Positions 12,301-27,300 of a stretch of DNA of 64,000 nucleotides are shown here, one piece after another. The notes under the pieces are model-generated. The model had not been told where the DNA came from and made no database searches. It saw nothing but the letters and a program-made list of their open reading frames with translations. The stretch is from Hymenolepis diminuta (taxonomy: Eukaryota; Platyhelminthes; Cestoda; Cyclophyllidea; Hymenolepididae). The stretch lies in the NCBI GenBank assembly GCA_900708905.1, contig CAADRB010000043.1, forward strand, positions 495,311 to 559,310, written 5' to 3'. Positions within the stretch are counted from its first letter, which is position 1. Every line of letters begins with the position of its first letter. Position numbers and translations under genes: made by a program.

Positions 12301-15300
12301 TCCAGAATAAAACTATTTTAAAGTAATATTATTTCCATTTTATCCCTTAAATATTTGATTAATGTGATTTATAAGTCAGTTTTTATATATCTAAATATCT
12401 TAATTTATTTCCTATTTTGTAAAGCCTTAAAGTTCTATTCGAACATATTTAAATGTCGTCTGTTGACTACGATTTTACTTCTCCCGAGTGATATCTAATT
12501 TATACCTCACAATGTGATTTGCTGGTTTATGAGAATTTCGTGCGTTTTTATAGCATAACCTGTTATATTCTTCACTAACTTGTACAATAACAGTCTTGAT
12601 TTTTAAGTTCCTTTTTCCCTACAAGTAAACAGTGTATTACAATATAGTAAATGACCATTCCGCTTTAGTACTTGATAATGCTAGAGAAATCTAAAAGTCA
12701 TCGAAAAATCTTACTTTTAAAGTCAGTTATATATATATATATATATGTTGGAGAAGGAGGAGGATTTATAAATGGAATATCAAGTTAGCGGAAGGATTTA
12801 TAGGTAGATATCTAGCAAATAACACTTGAGTCGACGATAAATTTGATAAAAATGGAAAGAGAGTTTGCTCTATAATCATCATCAGTTTGTAGTTCAGCAC
12901 TGATATCTAAAAGCTCTTGATAAATAAGGTATAAGAGGAAGATAAAACTCACGTAGACTGAATTTTTCTTATTAATGCTTTATCTAATTTCTCTGTCTGC
13001 AGGTTACACAAAGTGTAAATTAAGTCATTTTGCTGAGATGAGCCTAAAATATACCTTGACTGAAGGGAAAAAAATAGTGAACTAAACAAGGGAAGGAATT
13101 CCTTCCTTCCCTTCCCAAAAAATAAAAAAAGGGATTTATAAACACTATATTACTCAAGGAAAAGCAATAAAGACTTGATTGCTTTCATTATTTGTTTTGT
13201 GATATGGACTATGACTGCGATTTACTGCAGTCCCGAGTCATACATGAGTTAAATTCCTTATTTCATGCCGATCTACACTGTGAAACGTATTGAAAACCAT
13301 GAATAAAGATCAAGAAGTATCAAAGACAACACGTTTTGAGTAGATTAAGTCGTAATATATTTTGTATTCTTATATTTTACGCATTATATGAGGAGAAAAC
13401 TGAGTCGATGATTTGTTAAGCCAAAGATATATAATCCGTAAAATTATCAGCGTTCACCTGGAATGAACTCTAGTCAGCCCTGATATGTTAAAATTATGCA
13501 AGCCACTTAAGGCTATGTGAGGTTCTCCTAATCTTTCAGTCTTAGGAAGAAAAATTAACGTGGCATTGATTAACGTGAACAATATTTTGTTCATAAATTT
13601 AGCGTCCAGTTACGAAATGGTAATTTTGGAGCGTGAACTACCCAGAAAGTAAAAATTTTGCCATCCGAGTCCCAAAAATCAAATGAAAGAAGACTCACTC
13701 GACTTTGTTTACAATACCTTTTTTACTCATTGAATTGTAATCTTACCTGACTGTTGTTACTTTGCCACAGCGCAAAATTTCAAATAATTTTACGTTGCTG
13801 TTGCTTATAATAATCACAATTTTGCCGATTCCAATTCTGTTTTCAGACACCGCTCATTGCAAGTATTCCCGTAGCCTTGATCGCAGCTCTTCTTACCTTA
13901 GTCTTCAGCATCTCTAGTTTGGCCGAATTCATGTGTCTTGGGACTCTGATTGCCTATTCAATGTGCTCCCTTGGAATTCTCATTCTTCGCTACCGTCCTG
14001 CGCCTGAAAAATTGATCGGAATTGCTCAGATTCCTGAAACCTCTGAATATGCGGAAATGGATGAAGAGAAAGCGGAGCTGGGGAGAAAACTAGCTGGGGA
14101 TATTGGAGTAAGTTTGTTTAAATCTAATGTATCTATATGTATTTATTAAAATTACTTGCACGAAACCAAAAAAATCTAAACCAAATCATCTGATCATATT
14201 GAATAACATCAACATGTGTTTTTTAATTATATTTACCTCAGTAAAACTGCACCTATTTCGTTGTTTTAAAGGATTTTATTATATTATACAAATTTAATAA
14301 AGTTTCATTAATATATATGTATAAACTAATCTTAATACATTTTTTTATCTAAGCAATTGAATTTTCATTTCCCGAAGCGATTGATCTTATCCTACGCCAT
14401 GATTTAACATTACTAAAATTTTATATTTCTCACGAAAGAATTGTTATTTTTGTGGTTTAAGTGAAATAATAAGTGAAAAGAAAAAATCACATGAATCGTT
14501 ATTATTTTTTAAACCTGCCAAAAAATTGTGATCAGTATCAAAAAGGCTCATAATTTTTCCATTGTTGCACTGAGTTCGAGTACACGAACTCATATTTTGA
14601 ATTGCCCAAGTCAAGAATCATCAATATTATATTAGTATACCAGTCAACGTGAAATTCCTAAAGCGCCAATAAAACCCTTCGTACAGTCACTAACATATAT
14701 AAAAATAAGTATTTTATTTACTTATAATTGATTTTTGCGTTATTGGCGCAGCGGTCAGCTTGCATGTCTGACAAGAAAGGGATTATGAGAGCACTGTCCA
14801 TTGCTGTACATCCAGTAGTGTTAATGATCTACCGTTCCCGCTAATCCTAATGGACAAAAGTGATGGCAGAATGTGAATTTCACATTAAAGGAGCTACAGG
14901 ATATCTCCTTTCTACCCAAGTCAAGGGTTGTAAACACTTCTCCTAGTGAGCTTTAAAAATTGACAAGCATTTTACTATGTAAATCAACATTTTACGTCAA
15001 CTATAAGGAAAATTCAAATAGTTCAGCTCTGGTTTGGAAAAATAAAAAAGTATTCTGAAACTGGTGTTGATTATTCCTCATTTGCTATTTCAATTTTCAT
15101 CGAATTTTACTCGCTTTTGTTCAGCTATGATAGAAAAAACTGAAGGTTTAATGGAAAACATTATCGAAGGACTCAACCAATTTTGATTGAAATCAACTCC
15201 AAATTGCAATGTTATCTTAATTAGGTTTAATGGCAGTATCTAGTTAATACTCAGTCATGTTATATACGATTATATACAATATATTTAGCATAATGTTTAT

Positions 15301-18300
15301 TTTAACTCATATGAAATAATACTGACTGTGAGAATATGTTTGGCGGATTTAAAGCTTGTTCTAAACCCATCTGTACACATACATCAAAATTAATGGTTGA
15401 ATACTTGATAAAGAATCTGCTCAAAAATTTAATAATGACCTCCTTAAAGGATAAGTACCCCTTGCTAGCCATAACTCTACCATCTCATTTAAATAAGGCT
15501 CCCCAACTAGCCCCACCCTCAATCGGCTGTCCATCAGGATTTTGTGAAGATTATACGAAGATGTAATCTTGCAAATAAAGATATTTGTTATCTCAGTTTA
15601 AAACTTTGGGAATTCTAGGGACTGGTACTGTATGGGGTTCTGGAACGGATCTGGCTAAACCAGTACTGCAGGCATCCAAGTCAGGAGTATGAAGACCTAA
15701 TTCTGCGATGATTAGTCGAATACCTATTCAAAAATAGTGTGCGAAGATGTTTTTTGCGATGAAATTATTTAGGAATAAAAATTGCACCCAATCAAATAGA
15801 TTTCATTCATTAACTGAAATTATTTGGATAAAGTCAAATTGGGGCTTTATAAGTATTAGCCTACGCTCTAATCAAATGTTAAATTTTATTCAAAATTGAA
15901 ATTTCCTCGAAAAATTTGTGTAGGCTTGTTTTCCTGAAAATTTTAAAACGGGGTTTCCAGGATTTCCCTCACATGCTGTAATTTTAAATAAAAAAAATAA
16001 TAATATATGACGCATATGTATTTAAAAAAGCCTTTGTAATTTTTATTTATTCCAAAAGATTATGGAATAGAAACATGGCTTCATAAAATAATTAAAAGTG
16101 TTGTGAATTTATTGCCTTTCACGTCTTATAGAATTCAGTCTTGTAACTTTTGCCTAAAGTAAAATGTGGTCAAAACCATTTAACAGATGGTCTTCCATTA
16201 AGGCCTGCCGTAATATTTGTATTTTTTGCCAAACCCCATATGGCCATAACATGGTTATAATTAAGGATGAAGTTCTAATGGTTGGTGTCTTAATCTCCAT
16301 TTCCTTCTGAAGGAAAGGAGATTTGTTGAATCTTTCTACTTTCGCCCAAAATATAAAGGTATGCATTAACCTTGACGTTTACTTGCGGTTGCTAACCGAT
16401 CGAACCACATTTTTTACTTAATTCTCTCCATTCTGAGTATAATAGCTCGACCCAAGTTATTTATCGATTTACCCATCTATAGAATCATCTATACTCTCTC
16501 TAGGGTACTGACTATATTACTCATTATCGTGTCCTGACGGGTTTATGTGCTTCCAGTTTTAAATGTGAATATTCCTCGTCCATTCATGGTATTAATTTAA
16601 GTAAATCTTACTGCAAAACACAGATTTTAAGATCACTTTCACTGAGCATTAGCGTGATTTAAGAAATATCGATTTACGCAGAGGTTGACAGTTTATCGAT
16701 CATTTCGCAATGTAAATGTTTCGCTGAAATTAAGTAGCAGTTTGCGCAAATGGCGCGTGAAATAATTTCAAAATTTTTAGCTACACTAAAACAAAATACC
16801 AGTCCGTTTTGAAATCACATCATTTAAAAGCTATAATTTAGTAGATTTTTTGAGATTATCAATCTAATTGGCGATATTAAATTAACTTATACTGGAAGGT
16901 CGTTGAGAATTTTTCTAAAAATAGGAATATAGATTAATATCTCACTAAGTTTATATTTATTACTCCATGTTTTACATGTTTTTGTTTTAGTTGTTCCTAA
17001 CCAATGGTGATGTAATTTCGACTTGTTTCAGAGCTTCTTTTTTATGGCCCTCATGCGTCCAGATTTAGATGATCTGATATCATTTTACATTATTTTAATC
17101 CTTCTGCCATAGATTTCAGTATGAAAACCTGAACTTTCATACTCTAGCAGCCATCTTAAATTAAAATCATTACTTTGGTAGTCAAATTCTAAATGCATTT
17201 GCCAGTTGATCAGTTATATTATTCAAATGATTCTCCAATTGAATCTATTAATTTCTAGCAAGATTTAAAAGGACAGTATCTTTTCGGTATTGTTATTTTC
17301 GACAATTGTTAATTCCGAATGTGCTGTAACGTATGTGTCAAGTCTCTGTTATCCTGCACTGCTGCAATTGCTCAGACCTCAAAAAGGGATGAAGGACAGA
17401 TATACCTGACCAAATTTATCGATAAATCTGTATATGCACATAGAATTGGGCTTAGTTAGATTTTGATTGGTCGGAGAAGATTGAACCAATCACTGGGCTT
17501 CGATGTCCCTATATGGCAGAATATGATTGGTCAGACAACAGGCCAATCGAATAATGACGATTGATTTCGTCATGCAGTGATGTGCTGACCTTATGACGTG
17601 AAAGTGATATGTCTATGACGTGAATTCGATACTGCACTTCTTCCGCATTATTTCGCCTTCCTTTCACAAATCTAATTTTTCTCATCCCAGAGATCACCGC
17701 TTTCAACCCACCGATTCATTTATTAGGAACTTTTGTGACCAAGGTCGAGGAATATACTATCCCTATATTGGTTTAACTTTGAATCGATTAATCGGAGTGA
17801 ACTTTTGATCACTTCCGTAGTTTCCTACTACACTTGTCTTGACTTATTACAACAATAGGTAGTTGATCTATAAGTAGAATTTACTGCAGAATATTATTCA
17901 GGATACCATTCCTAATGTCCATTGGCGTGGCTTAATGTTTATGGATTTTGTATGTTTTGCAAATTTATCGATTTATCTACAGCACGGATTTAATTAATAA
18001 TTTACATAATTGATGCTTCTTTTACTTGCCTGCTATGCCATGAAAATCGATTAGTTATTTCTTTTATGTTTTTTAGTCAATTACTACAATTTTAATGAAT
18101 TTAGTAACTTTTGGTCAAAATTTGATTATGTTAAGTTGTGTTCTGTCAAAACTACATTCAGTTAGAACAATAGAGTAACAACCTATAAAGATCTAAAAGA
18201 ACGCACCAAACTATAAGCACCCTATGCGTTCTAAACCCAGTTGTTTCAGCGCAGTGGTGATAATGGGAGATTATAAAACATTAAGATAGGTCGAAATATC

Positions 18301-21300
18301 AAGATCACCAGTGACTTTGGTACCGAAAAGAAAAAAAAAGTATTTTCACTTTGACCATGTATTCGTTCATTCTTTCCATGGCTGAGATGAGTATATTCGT
18401 GAACTTTTAGTCCCTGTGCATTCTAGCTCTATGTATGTTCGGTTTCTCTATATATTGAGCAACTACTGACTCATACCTCTGCTCGAATTGTCATTCACTC
18501 ACCCTCGAAGAACGCGATACCCGCCAGCCGCCTTACTACGACTTCATTTTGTTTGTTTCAGACAAACTGCACTGTCCTTGCTCAGTATTGGCGCCTTCCT
18601 TTTCCTTGCAACTCCTCTTTCTTTTCCTTCCTTCTTTTATCGGTCATCCCTTTCCATTTGTCTAATATTCACTTGGTCCTACTTCCCACTCGGGAAAAGC
18701 TGTTATGTCCTATTAGCATCAAGAAAGTTATTAGTTCTATGAGTAGAAATTTGATTTCCTTTGATGGATCTCTTAGTACTGCTTACTTATGTCTTTCATT
18801 TCAAAAAAAGTCATCCCATTTTTTGGAAGTTAAAGTTTCCTTATTATATTTAGACAGATTCTGATTTTACAATAAATCTGAATTGAATGAATTTATTTGT
18901 TTTAATTCCAACCATCTCCTTTTTGATTAGGCATATTGTGGACAATTTTTTAATCAACCAACTTATTTTAATTAATTTATATGCGTTTATTTTAAGAAGC
19001 GAGCAAAGTCCTCTTCGATGGTATCCTTCACTCAATTAACGTTCCTTACGACTACCATCATTATGTATCTTTATATCCTGTTTATTCACTTCAAAAATGT
19101 TGTATTTGAAAATTTATACCTCATTCTGATTCATAAATGGAAAAATCAATAATTTTCCGTTCGTTTATAAAATTGCAATACTTATTCAGATAGGAGAATA
19201 TGCGTATGCTTTATCCTCCATTTCTGATATATTTTAAGTTTAGCTATCGAAAAACTTTTGCGTGAAACAGTAGCATCTTTAATTTCCTTCAAATATAGGC
19301 CCTGTCATTGCGCTTGCGAAATTGATTGAGTTCAAAAGGTCAATATATAAGTCATCTATTTTATAAATGACTAAATTAAATACCGAAAAAACTTTCTGTT
19401 TTGAAGGAATCCCAATCTCCGTCCACTCTACCTTCCTACTCAATATATGACTTTCCCGGAGCCAGCAATATCGGCAAACCGGGTTATCTGAAAGAAAAAT
19501 GGGCCAAAATTTTGCCCCTATCAATGGTCAAAAGCATGACTCAGAATCGGGAACCGGGTCAAGTTGTGCAAATTTCTCTCTGCTGCTTCGTTTTCATTGT
19601 CTTCCTTCTTCATTTCACTGTTCTCATCGCACCTTCGACGGTAATAGATGGATGGGTCTATTGGAGAATAACTGGTGCTATTATCTTCTTCATTGGCATT
19701 CTTTGCTGTCTATGGGTCTTCTCAATCCACGTTCAATTCAGAGGACCAAGACTTAACTTATTCAGGGTAAATATTCTCCAAAATTTAAATTTAATCATAT
19801 AATTTTCTAGGAGGCTTAACCAGCAGATTAATACCACAGAAATATGTTTTATCTTGCATTCTTCGTTTAGTCTGCGACCATGTCACTCTAAAACAAGACT
19901 GAAACCGGTATGATTTTCAGGAGTCATTGCCTTTTTAAACTATTCTTCTAAGATTTTATGAAGTTTATTATTAGATAGGATGGAAGAGTGCAGAAAGATT
20001 TATCAGGAAGCGAATCTTCAACAATTAAAGATAGAAAACTTTCACAAACTATTCAACAGCCTGGTGAAAAGGGAAGAAGCTATATGCAGAATAGATTATG
20101 GTTCAGTATTTGAGAAGAAGGTGGGCTGATATGCAGCTAAGGGAAATAGATTAGAGTTTACCTTAGGCAAACTCAAGCAATCTTTGTTCTGTTAGAAAAT
20201 CATTGCCAGTCTCACCTGTCTACAATAAATCAGAGCAGTATGACCGACCAAGTATTATACCTTTGAAAATGATGGATATAAAACTTTTATGGATTTTGAA
20301 ATCGTATCATTAAATTTCAACATCAGGACATTATGTAGTGACTATGACTCATAAATCGTTGACAACTCAAGGGTTCCAGAATTAAAATTAGGTGAGACTC
20401 ATTACCTACTTCTTGATCCACCCCCCCCCCCGTTTTTTTCTTTATTGAGCTCTTTTTCTCTACCCCTTATTCGTATGTTTTTTTCGTTATTCAAGTTTTC
20501 ACGTTAATATGAATAGAAAACAATTGCTTTACGCTGCTAGATATACTAAGAGGAAAGCCCACGAAATATCTGCAATTTGATTTATAATCGGCCTAACCCA
20601 ATTGTTAGTTTGGCCTTGAGAATTGGCTTTGAGCACATGAGGGCTTGTCATGAATTTCCTCCTTGTAAATTGTCAATTTTTGGCGTCTGTTTAATTTTCT
20701 ACAATGCAAATGTTGCCTTTAATTATATGGCTCATAAGATTTGAATTTATAAGTAAGAAAAATTGCTTAGAAGGTTTTTTAGTCAAATGTAGATTGTATA
20801 TTTTAGGTGTTCCATATGTGCATGATAGACAATTGAGTTCTTGGATTTCTTATTGATTCAACCCACTTCGCTTATTTGGAATATGGTATCAAAAATTAAC
20901 GTATTTTTGTTCAGAAAGGAGTAAACGTTTTGATTTAATTCAGAAACTGCTATAGACAACAGTGTGTATTTGCACATAGATACCTAAATAGATGTTCATG
21001 AACACACCGAGAGATCGACTTGGCTTGACTTATTCCATCTAATTGATGAACGTGGTCCCGATCCATTTAATGCTATTACAAAAACCAATTTGTAAGTGTC
21101 TGTAGCTGCAAAATAGGAGAAATATGTTGCTTTAATTTTCAATCTAAAATTATTTATTCAGAAATTTTAATATAATTTACCAAGTTTTTTTCAGGCTGCT
21201 GTCTTATAAAATCTTTCAAAGACTTCAATTTCTCTATTTGCCAAATCCACCTTTTGCGAGAAATTTTCCAATTAAATATTCACCACTTAATACCAAGTAT

Positions 21301-24300
21301 TAATAAGTTCTAACAAATTGGTGCCTCAGTTTCAGAGTGAAAAAGAAGACATTTATAGTCTTTTTCTTAACATCGGAATTCAGATAGCACCGATGTGTAA
21401 AGTTCGTCGCTCCATTTTTAAGACTCTAACCGCCGAGTATGAGAAGACTCTCGTTGCTTTTCAGTCATCTATTAATGACTCTGCTAACGTATCGATTCTT
21501 AATTAGCGAAACTGTTGAGAGATTTCTACCACAAAAATTTTATGATGCATAATGTGTAATTTAATTGTTGATTTTAAATAAATCATGCTTTGAAACAAAT
21601 AGTTAAGTCTGTCTGAGTTTAAACAAAATTTTTACATGACAAAAAGATGATGTTAGATTCTTTCATGTAATAGCGTGACCGATATATATATATATATATA
21701 TACAGGGTGCGTAGGCTTCTGAAGACACCTTATGCACTTTTAGAAAAATGAAAAATGAAACTTTTAATGGTCGAAACTTACAATTTCTTGTAAAAAAGAC
21801 AAAAAACGAGCATAAATTTAACCTAAGTTTTATCCTACACATCCCCCCTCCGCTTCTATCACCCATTCAATTCGAGTCCGAAAGTGACTGACTGCAAGCT
21901 TTCATCAGATTGGGCGGTCTTTATTGACGTCCAACTTTCTCCGGCTTTGCTCATTAACTTCATTTTCAACCACGCCCCACCCCGCCCCACCCCACCCCGA
22001 CCCACATGTAATAATGCAAAGGATTAAGGTCTGGTGAGTTATGAGTCGGATATAAGAGGTTTGGTGTAACATTATAATGCAAATTCTCGGCCATCCATCA
22101 AATCCTGGGTTTTGAGAGCTGCATGGAATGGAGCCAAATCTTGTTGGACGACATGGGGGGTCTTCCTCCATTGGCTACGCTGTCCATCCAAGGCGGCTTA
22201 ACCACAATGGTTTGAAGAGTCTCCATATAGCATCTACACCTGGATTGATCCTAGGACCCTGTTGAAAATGGAGGGATCGTGGTGTGCCCCTCCCCACTGC
22301 TAACAACAGCAACACCGAAAACCCATCACTATTGTTCGAAACTTCGTGCGCCTGCACAACTGTTGGAACCTCAGTGGGATCCGCCCGCACATACCCACCT
22401 CCCACTTCCTCCATTGACTTTTTGGTGCTGATGGAACTTGTTTTCCTCGGAGAAAACCAAAGATACTCCTCCTCCTCTCGGTGCTCCAATTTGTTCAAGA
22501 GTCGTTGTGCACACATTAAACGATTCACTCAAAAGTTTTCAAAAGTTTTTGACGACATAAACTGATGGCCTCGCCTAAGAACGCATGATTTGTGTCCAAA
22601 GTCGTAATGAACAACATTCCTTATTGTTCCTTCACACACTTTAATCTCTTGGGCAAGATGTCCCACCGACTTCTCACAATTTCATCCACCGTGCCATGCA
22701 CTCTTCTCACAAGCTCACGTATTCTGAGAGTGAGTGAGTGGGTGAGTGAGTGAGTGAGTGGGTGAATCAGAGCGTTGATAATGCTCTTTTCTCTTGCTCG
22801 TGGTGGTCAATTCATCCGCGTTGTTTCCATTCAGAAGCTCCTTCCTAACTTTGCAAGGGAAAGATGCGTCGACTTCGAGAAATCTTGCAACTTCTGAATT
22901 ACTGTGTTTCGCTCTTATAGACACTACTGCACAGCGTGTCTTTCCATTTCGTCAGTTATAGTAGTATCTGCCATGGGATCTGACAAAAAATTCATTGATG
23001 TTGGATTAGTTTAAATTACAAGAATAAAGGTGTCTCCAGATGCCTTACGCCCTCTGTATATGTACCATCCACTTAATTATAATCTTTTAAATATGTCAAG
23101 AAGAAAACCAAAGTATGCAAATTATTAAATGTTTGTCCTTGAAGATATTTTAGTTATATTTTCTTTACTTCCCTATTGTACTGAAAATAAGGCTTAATTT
23201 TGTTTTGTTTTTCCGGAATAATGAATAACTTTTTAAATTAAACGGTTTTCTGAGACAACTGAAAATGAAGCACTGCATCTTTAAAATTGACTTCTCCTCT
23301 TTACTGCTACTTTTGTGGATACTTTGGATTTTTTGCAGCAATTAAAATAAAGCTTCATTTCCATGGTAATTAATTAAAAATTATTCTTAAAATCCATTTT
23401 TCTCTTCTTATAGACCTATTTTATATAATTCAAATCATTTTGAAGGGAAAAATTTCAAATAAACGTTTATCAACTCCTCTTTGATTATTCATGGCAAACC
23501 AAAGACAATTCTACCGTTTTTAATAATGAGAGGGAGCTAAAGAAATGGAACAGAATAAAGTGGAATTATTAAACGATTACAGAATGTGTTAAGGCAATCA
23601 AGACTTACAGCATTTGTACAGCGATTAATTTATTTATATATGACATAGTTGTTATGGTTTCGATGCCATCGTTGCACATACAGTAACCGGAATGGCCAGT
23701 CGCACTGATTAAGCCTGACAATGCAGAAGTTGGCAGAATTCGAGTTTCTCATCAGAAAAGCATCCCGATTGGGAATTATATACTATTTCAACATCAGATT
23801 CAACGGTTAATCTGCTTTATTAGATAAATTATCACTGGGACTTTAATTCGATGAGAAACTTAGAAGATAGTAAAATTGAAAATTAAGAGATGAAGGGAAG
23901 GAGATTCGATTACAAGTAAATGGCAAAGTCAAGGCATTAAAAAATTCTTACTGCATTTAGATAAGCTGTGAATAAATGAGACTCAACTCACGGGTTTCTT
24001 TCTATATATCATATCCCAATGTTCCGGATCGTAGATTTCAGAATTTAATACACTGATTTTCATAGTGGGTGATCAGGCAATCATGAATTTATGTTTAACA
24101 TAGCTAAACCCGCTAGATTTTACTCTCTCTACTCTTTAATTAACTAGATTAATTTACCGCGTCCTGTCTTAATATTCTAAATTTCGAATATCTGGATTTG
24201 GCTCCTAGGTCCATGAGGTAGTTCAGAGCTCACTGATCAAATTCACTGGCTATTCTTGCCACACAACAATTAGCCAAAAGCAATTCGCTATTAATGATTA

Positions 24301-27300
24301 AATGCTTATCTTATTTGAGCTTGCACATTTTAATGCAAACGTATCTTTCAATCGGTAATCTGCCTTTGTCGCCTTATTATGCAATGCTGTAATTCATCCA
24401 ACTAATTTATCATGTTTATTCACAACAAAATCGTGTGATTTATGTAAGAAATCAGTAGCGTAAGTGCTAATCACTACCAGAACGTTTAAAGTGTAAACAA
24501 TGCACATTGTGAAATTAACTATTGATTGAAGTGTGGGTAGCGTCAGTAACACCTGTGGGGAGTGTTTTCCAGTACACTAGAAAAAAGACACTTCACAAAA
24601 TGTCATTAAAAATTGGATTTTCATGTTATAAATTCATGACTAAAGAATTAAGATTTAATTAAAGAAATCAAGTTCATTTTAAATTACTATTTAATTGGTA
24701 AAAACAAGATTAAAAAGAATGTTCGAGATATTTTTTCAAGGGGAAGCTCAAGCCTTGATGAAAATGCCAGAAAAGCTATAATCTTCCCGTACAACACGAA
24801 TTCTAATACCATAAGATAGAAAGAATATCGAGATGGCAGTATTATATTTATTCTGGAAGAAACGGAGATATAAGTAACAATCATGCATCTTATATTCTGC
24901 GACTAGAGCGCTGAGTAGCGTTCACCTTAGATGAACTCTATTGAACACTGCTACGTTAAAAAAAGATAGCTTATTTCACCTATCTACTCACGGCCGTAAC
25001 AAGATGCAAATAAATCGATGTGGCATAACCAACCGCGGAATTAAATCAACCGGCCAGCAAACTCTGAATATCGAAGACAATTTCATTCACGAATCTGGAA
25101 GTCGATTAATGAAATTTGAGCATTAGAACGTTACAAAAAGAATACCACGCCTTATGAGAACCCGTACAACTTACTTGGCTTCTTTATTATTCCCTTTATT
25201 CAGCTGCTTCCCAATTTTTAAAATGTGCAAGTTTCTGCCACTCCCATAGGCCATAAAAATGAATTACAGCAGTTCAACAGACAGGTGTTAGTTGATGTGA
25301 AAATCGATCAACAAATCGTTCATAGATAGAAAGGTGTGAAGACGGAAAAATCTATGTTAAATAGATGAGCAAACTTTGGTTAGCTCGAAAGTCATTGGAA
25401 TAGTTTGATTTGGGGTTTTTTATTTATTTTTTAGCTTCCAATGGTGCCATTTTTGCCCTGCATGACGGTTGTTTTTAACACCATCCTGATCTCACAACTC
25501 TCTTGGATGACATGGGTTAGATTCGCCATTTGGATTGTTATTGGTGGGTTTAAATTCTCCTTAATATGCTTATGATCATTTTTAAAATTGCGTGATATGA
25601 CAAAAGTACTCTTTTTAATCAGGGTCAACTTAAATATCGACCACAAAAGAATATGACCTTGAAACAAATAATCAGAGAATAAAAGATAAGAAATCTTCCG
25701 AAAAGACCATTGTCCGATTAATCGTTATTATTTTTGAGATTTCGTTTAGAAAGTTAAGATGGAATGAGGGCTTCAACGATGAAATTCGTCTTTAAATTTC
25801 AAAAGATTGAATAATCTCAAATATTTGTTTATTTTAAGATGTATTCAGCTTGGCGCTTAATGATAGCAAAATCCACTACCATTTTTCAGGTTTGAACTTC
25901 TTCTCGTCTTTTTTTCTTTCTTGAAAGTTAAAACTTACATTTAACTTTGATATCTTATTTCTTTCCATTACGATAAATCAAAGGTGGGTATTCTAATCTT
26001 GAGACTATTACTCCAAAATGAATCATTTTGATGTACAATAGTGAACTCGTTTAACTGACACAAAAGGAATGCATTAGTAGCGAAATAAAATAACAAAAGC
26101 AACCTGCAATATGAGGTCGTTGAAATCTTAATTGGGGATTTAAGGTCGTGGTAAGGTCATGATACGAATGCGTTTTAGCAAGCTATGACATTAAAAATAG
26201 TCTTCAGGCATGCAGATTAGCGCTTCATACAAGGTTTTTTTGATAGTATCGGTAAACACTCAAAGGAAGGAGCAGATTAAAGAAAATGACTTTCCACAAA
26301 TTCAAATCCTTTCCAATTGAAGAAAAAGTAATAGGCATGAAGAGTGGACGTCCCCTCACGCGACAATAATTAGCGATCCAACTCAACAAGTAGGCAGTGC
26401 ATTCTCTAATCGAAAAACACTATTCACTGTCTTCTGTCTACTTTGTTAAGTTCATTGGCTAGTCTCAATCTAGGTGGATGATTCGTTAATATCTTTACGG
26501 TAACCAAACTCCCAAGACTTAAGACTTTGTTATTGATTTAACCCGAGATTTATTTATTTTTCTTTTATTTCTCATGGCAGGGGGAGGAGGGAATCCAAAC
26601 ACATACGTAGGGAATGTATTCACTTTTATGAGGGGACATTTAGGACAGTAGAAGAGAGAGTTAGGAATCGGGAGAACTCTATTTCATTTTTGCTTCAAAA
26701 TCATCAGGTCGAAGGCTCTTTCAAGTTGGAGTCCTTCCGACTTGAACTTCATGCGAATGATATGGGTGGATGCTTTCATGTGATTTCACAGGCATCTTCT
26801 TTTCATATAATTTTGGTGCATCATTCTACTAAACTAAGAAGTCTATCATTTGGTAGATCAGTTAGCGTTTGTGGTAATCGATCCGTCAGTCTCCTTTTAT
26901 CTCACCTTCATTTGCAGAGTCGATGAAACTGAGAGTCCACAAACATAATTTATTTTCAGCACATACTTGATTCCAATTAACAGAGGTAAACTTTAATTGT
27001 TTGCCGGGAAATTTTTAATATGATTTAAGCTTGCTCTAGTAAACTATCACGAATTCTAAGACATTGGATACAATATAATATCAAGACATTTTCACGTAAT
27101 CTGCCTCTCAGTCTTTATAGGAAATACTATCAGAACCGTTTATATTTAGGTTGGTAATTGAATGTATGCAATTTCAGAATTACCTATTGCGCAATTCCTT
27201 TCACTCTCATAATAGCACAAAGCGCAGTGATGTTTAATTAAAGTTTGTTTTAATTGGCATTGGTAACTTAAAAGACCTTGGTTATAAAAACCTAAAAATT

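Larger units (their letters stand above)
19767..25434 (+). other. Transporter intron 6 (5.7 kb), host of mariner copy 1
   Basis: GT-AG intron between the exon ending LNLFR and the exon beginning LPMVPFLP, both phase 0. It holds an 11-base C run at 20421-20431 and the antisense mariner-like element at 21703-23056. No other feature is recognised. Confidence 0.75.

Noticed and set aside
16154..16366. 70-codon minus-strand frame in transporter intron 5
   Set aside because: I suspected a transposase relic, but no catalytic motif or terminal repeats could be recognised.
21318..21506. 62-codon plus-strand frame in transporter intron 6, considered as an extra transporter exon
   Set aside because: It ends in a stop, is hydrophilic, and the exons on either side already join in phase into conserved CAT sequence.
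22175..22565. Overlapping open frames on both strands (117 and 93 codons), repeated at 33517-33907
   Set aside because: These are fragments and opposite-strand shadows of the broken mariner transposase, not separate genes.
24905..24952. Short segment similar to 13449-13490 (GCGTTCACCT..AATGAACTCT), possible MITE
   Set aside because: The shared part is only about 25 bp with mismatches and no clear terminal repeats or target duplications.
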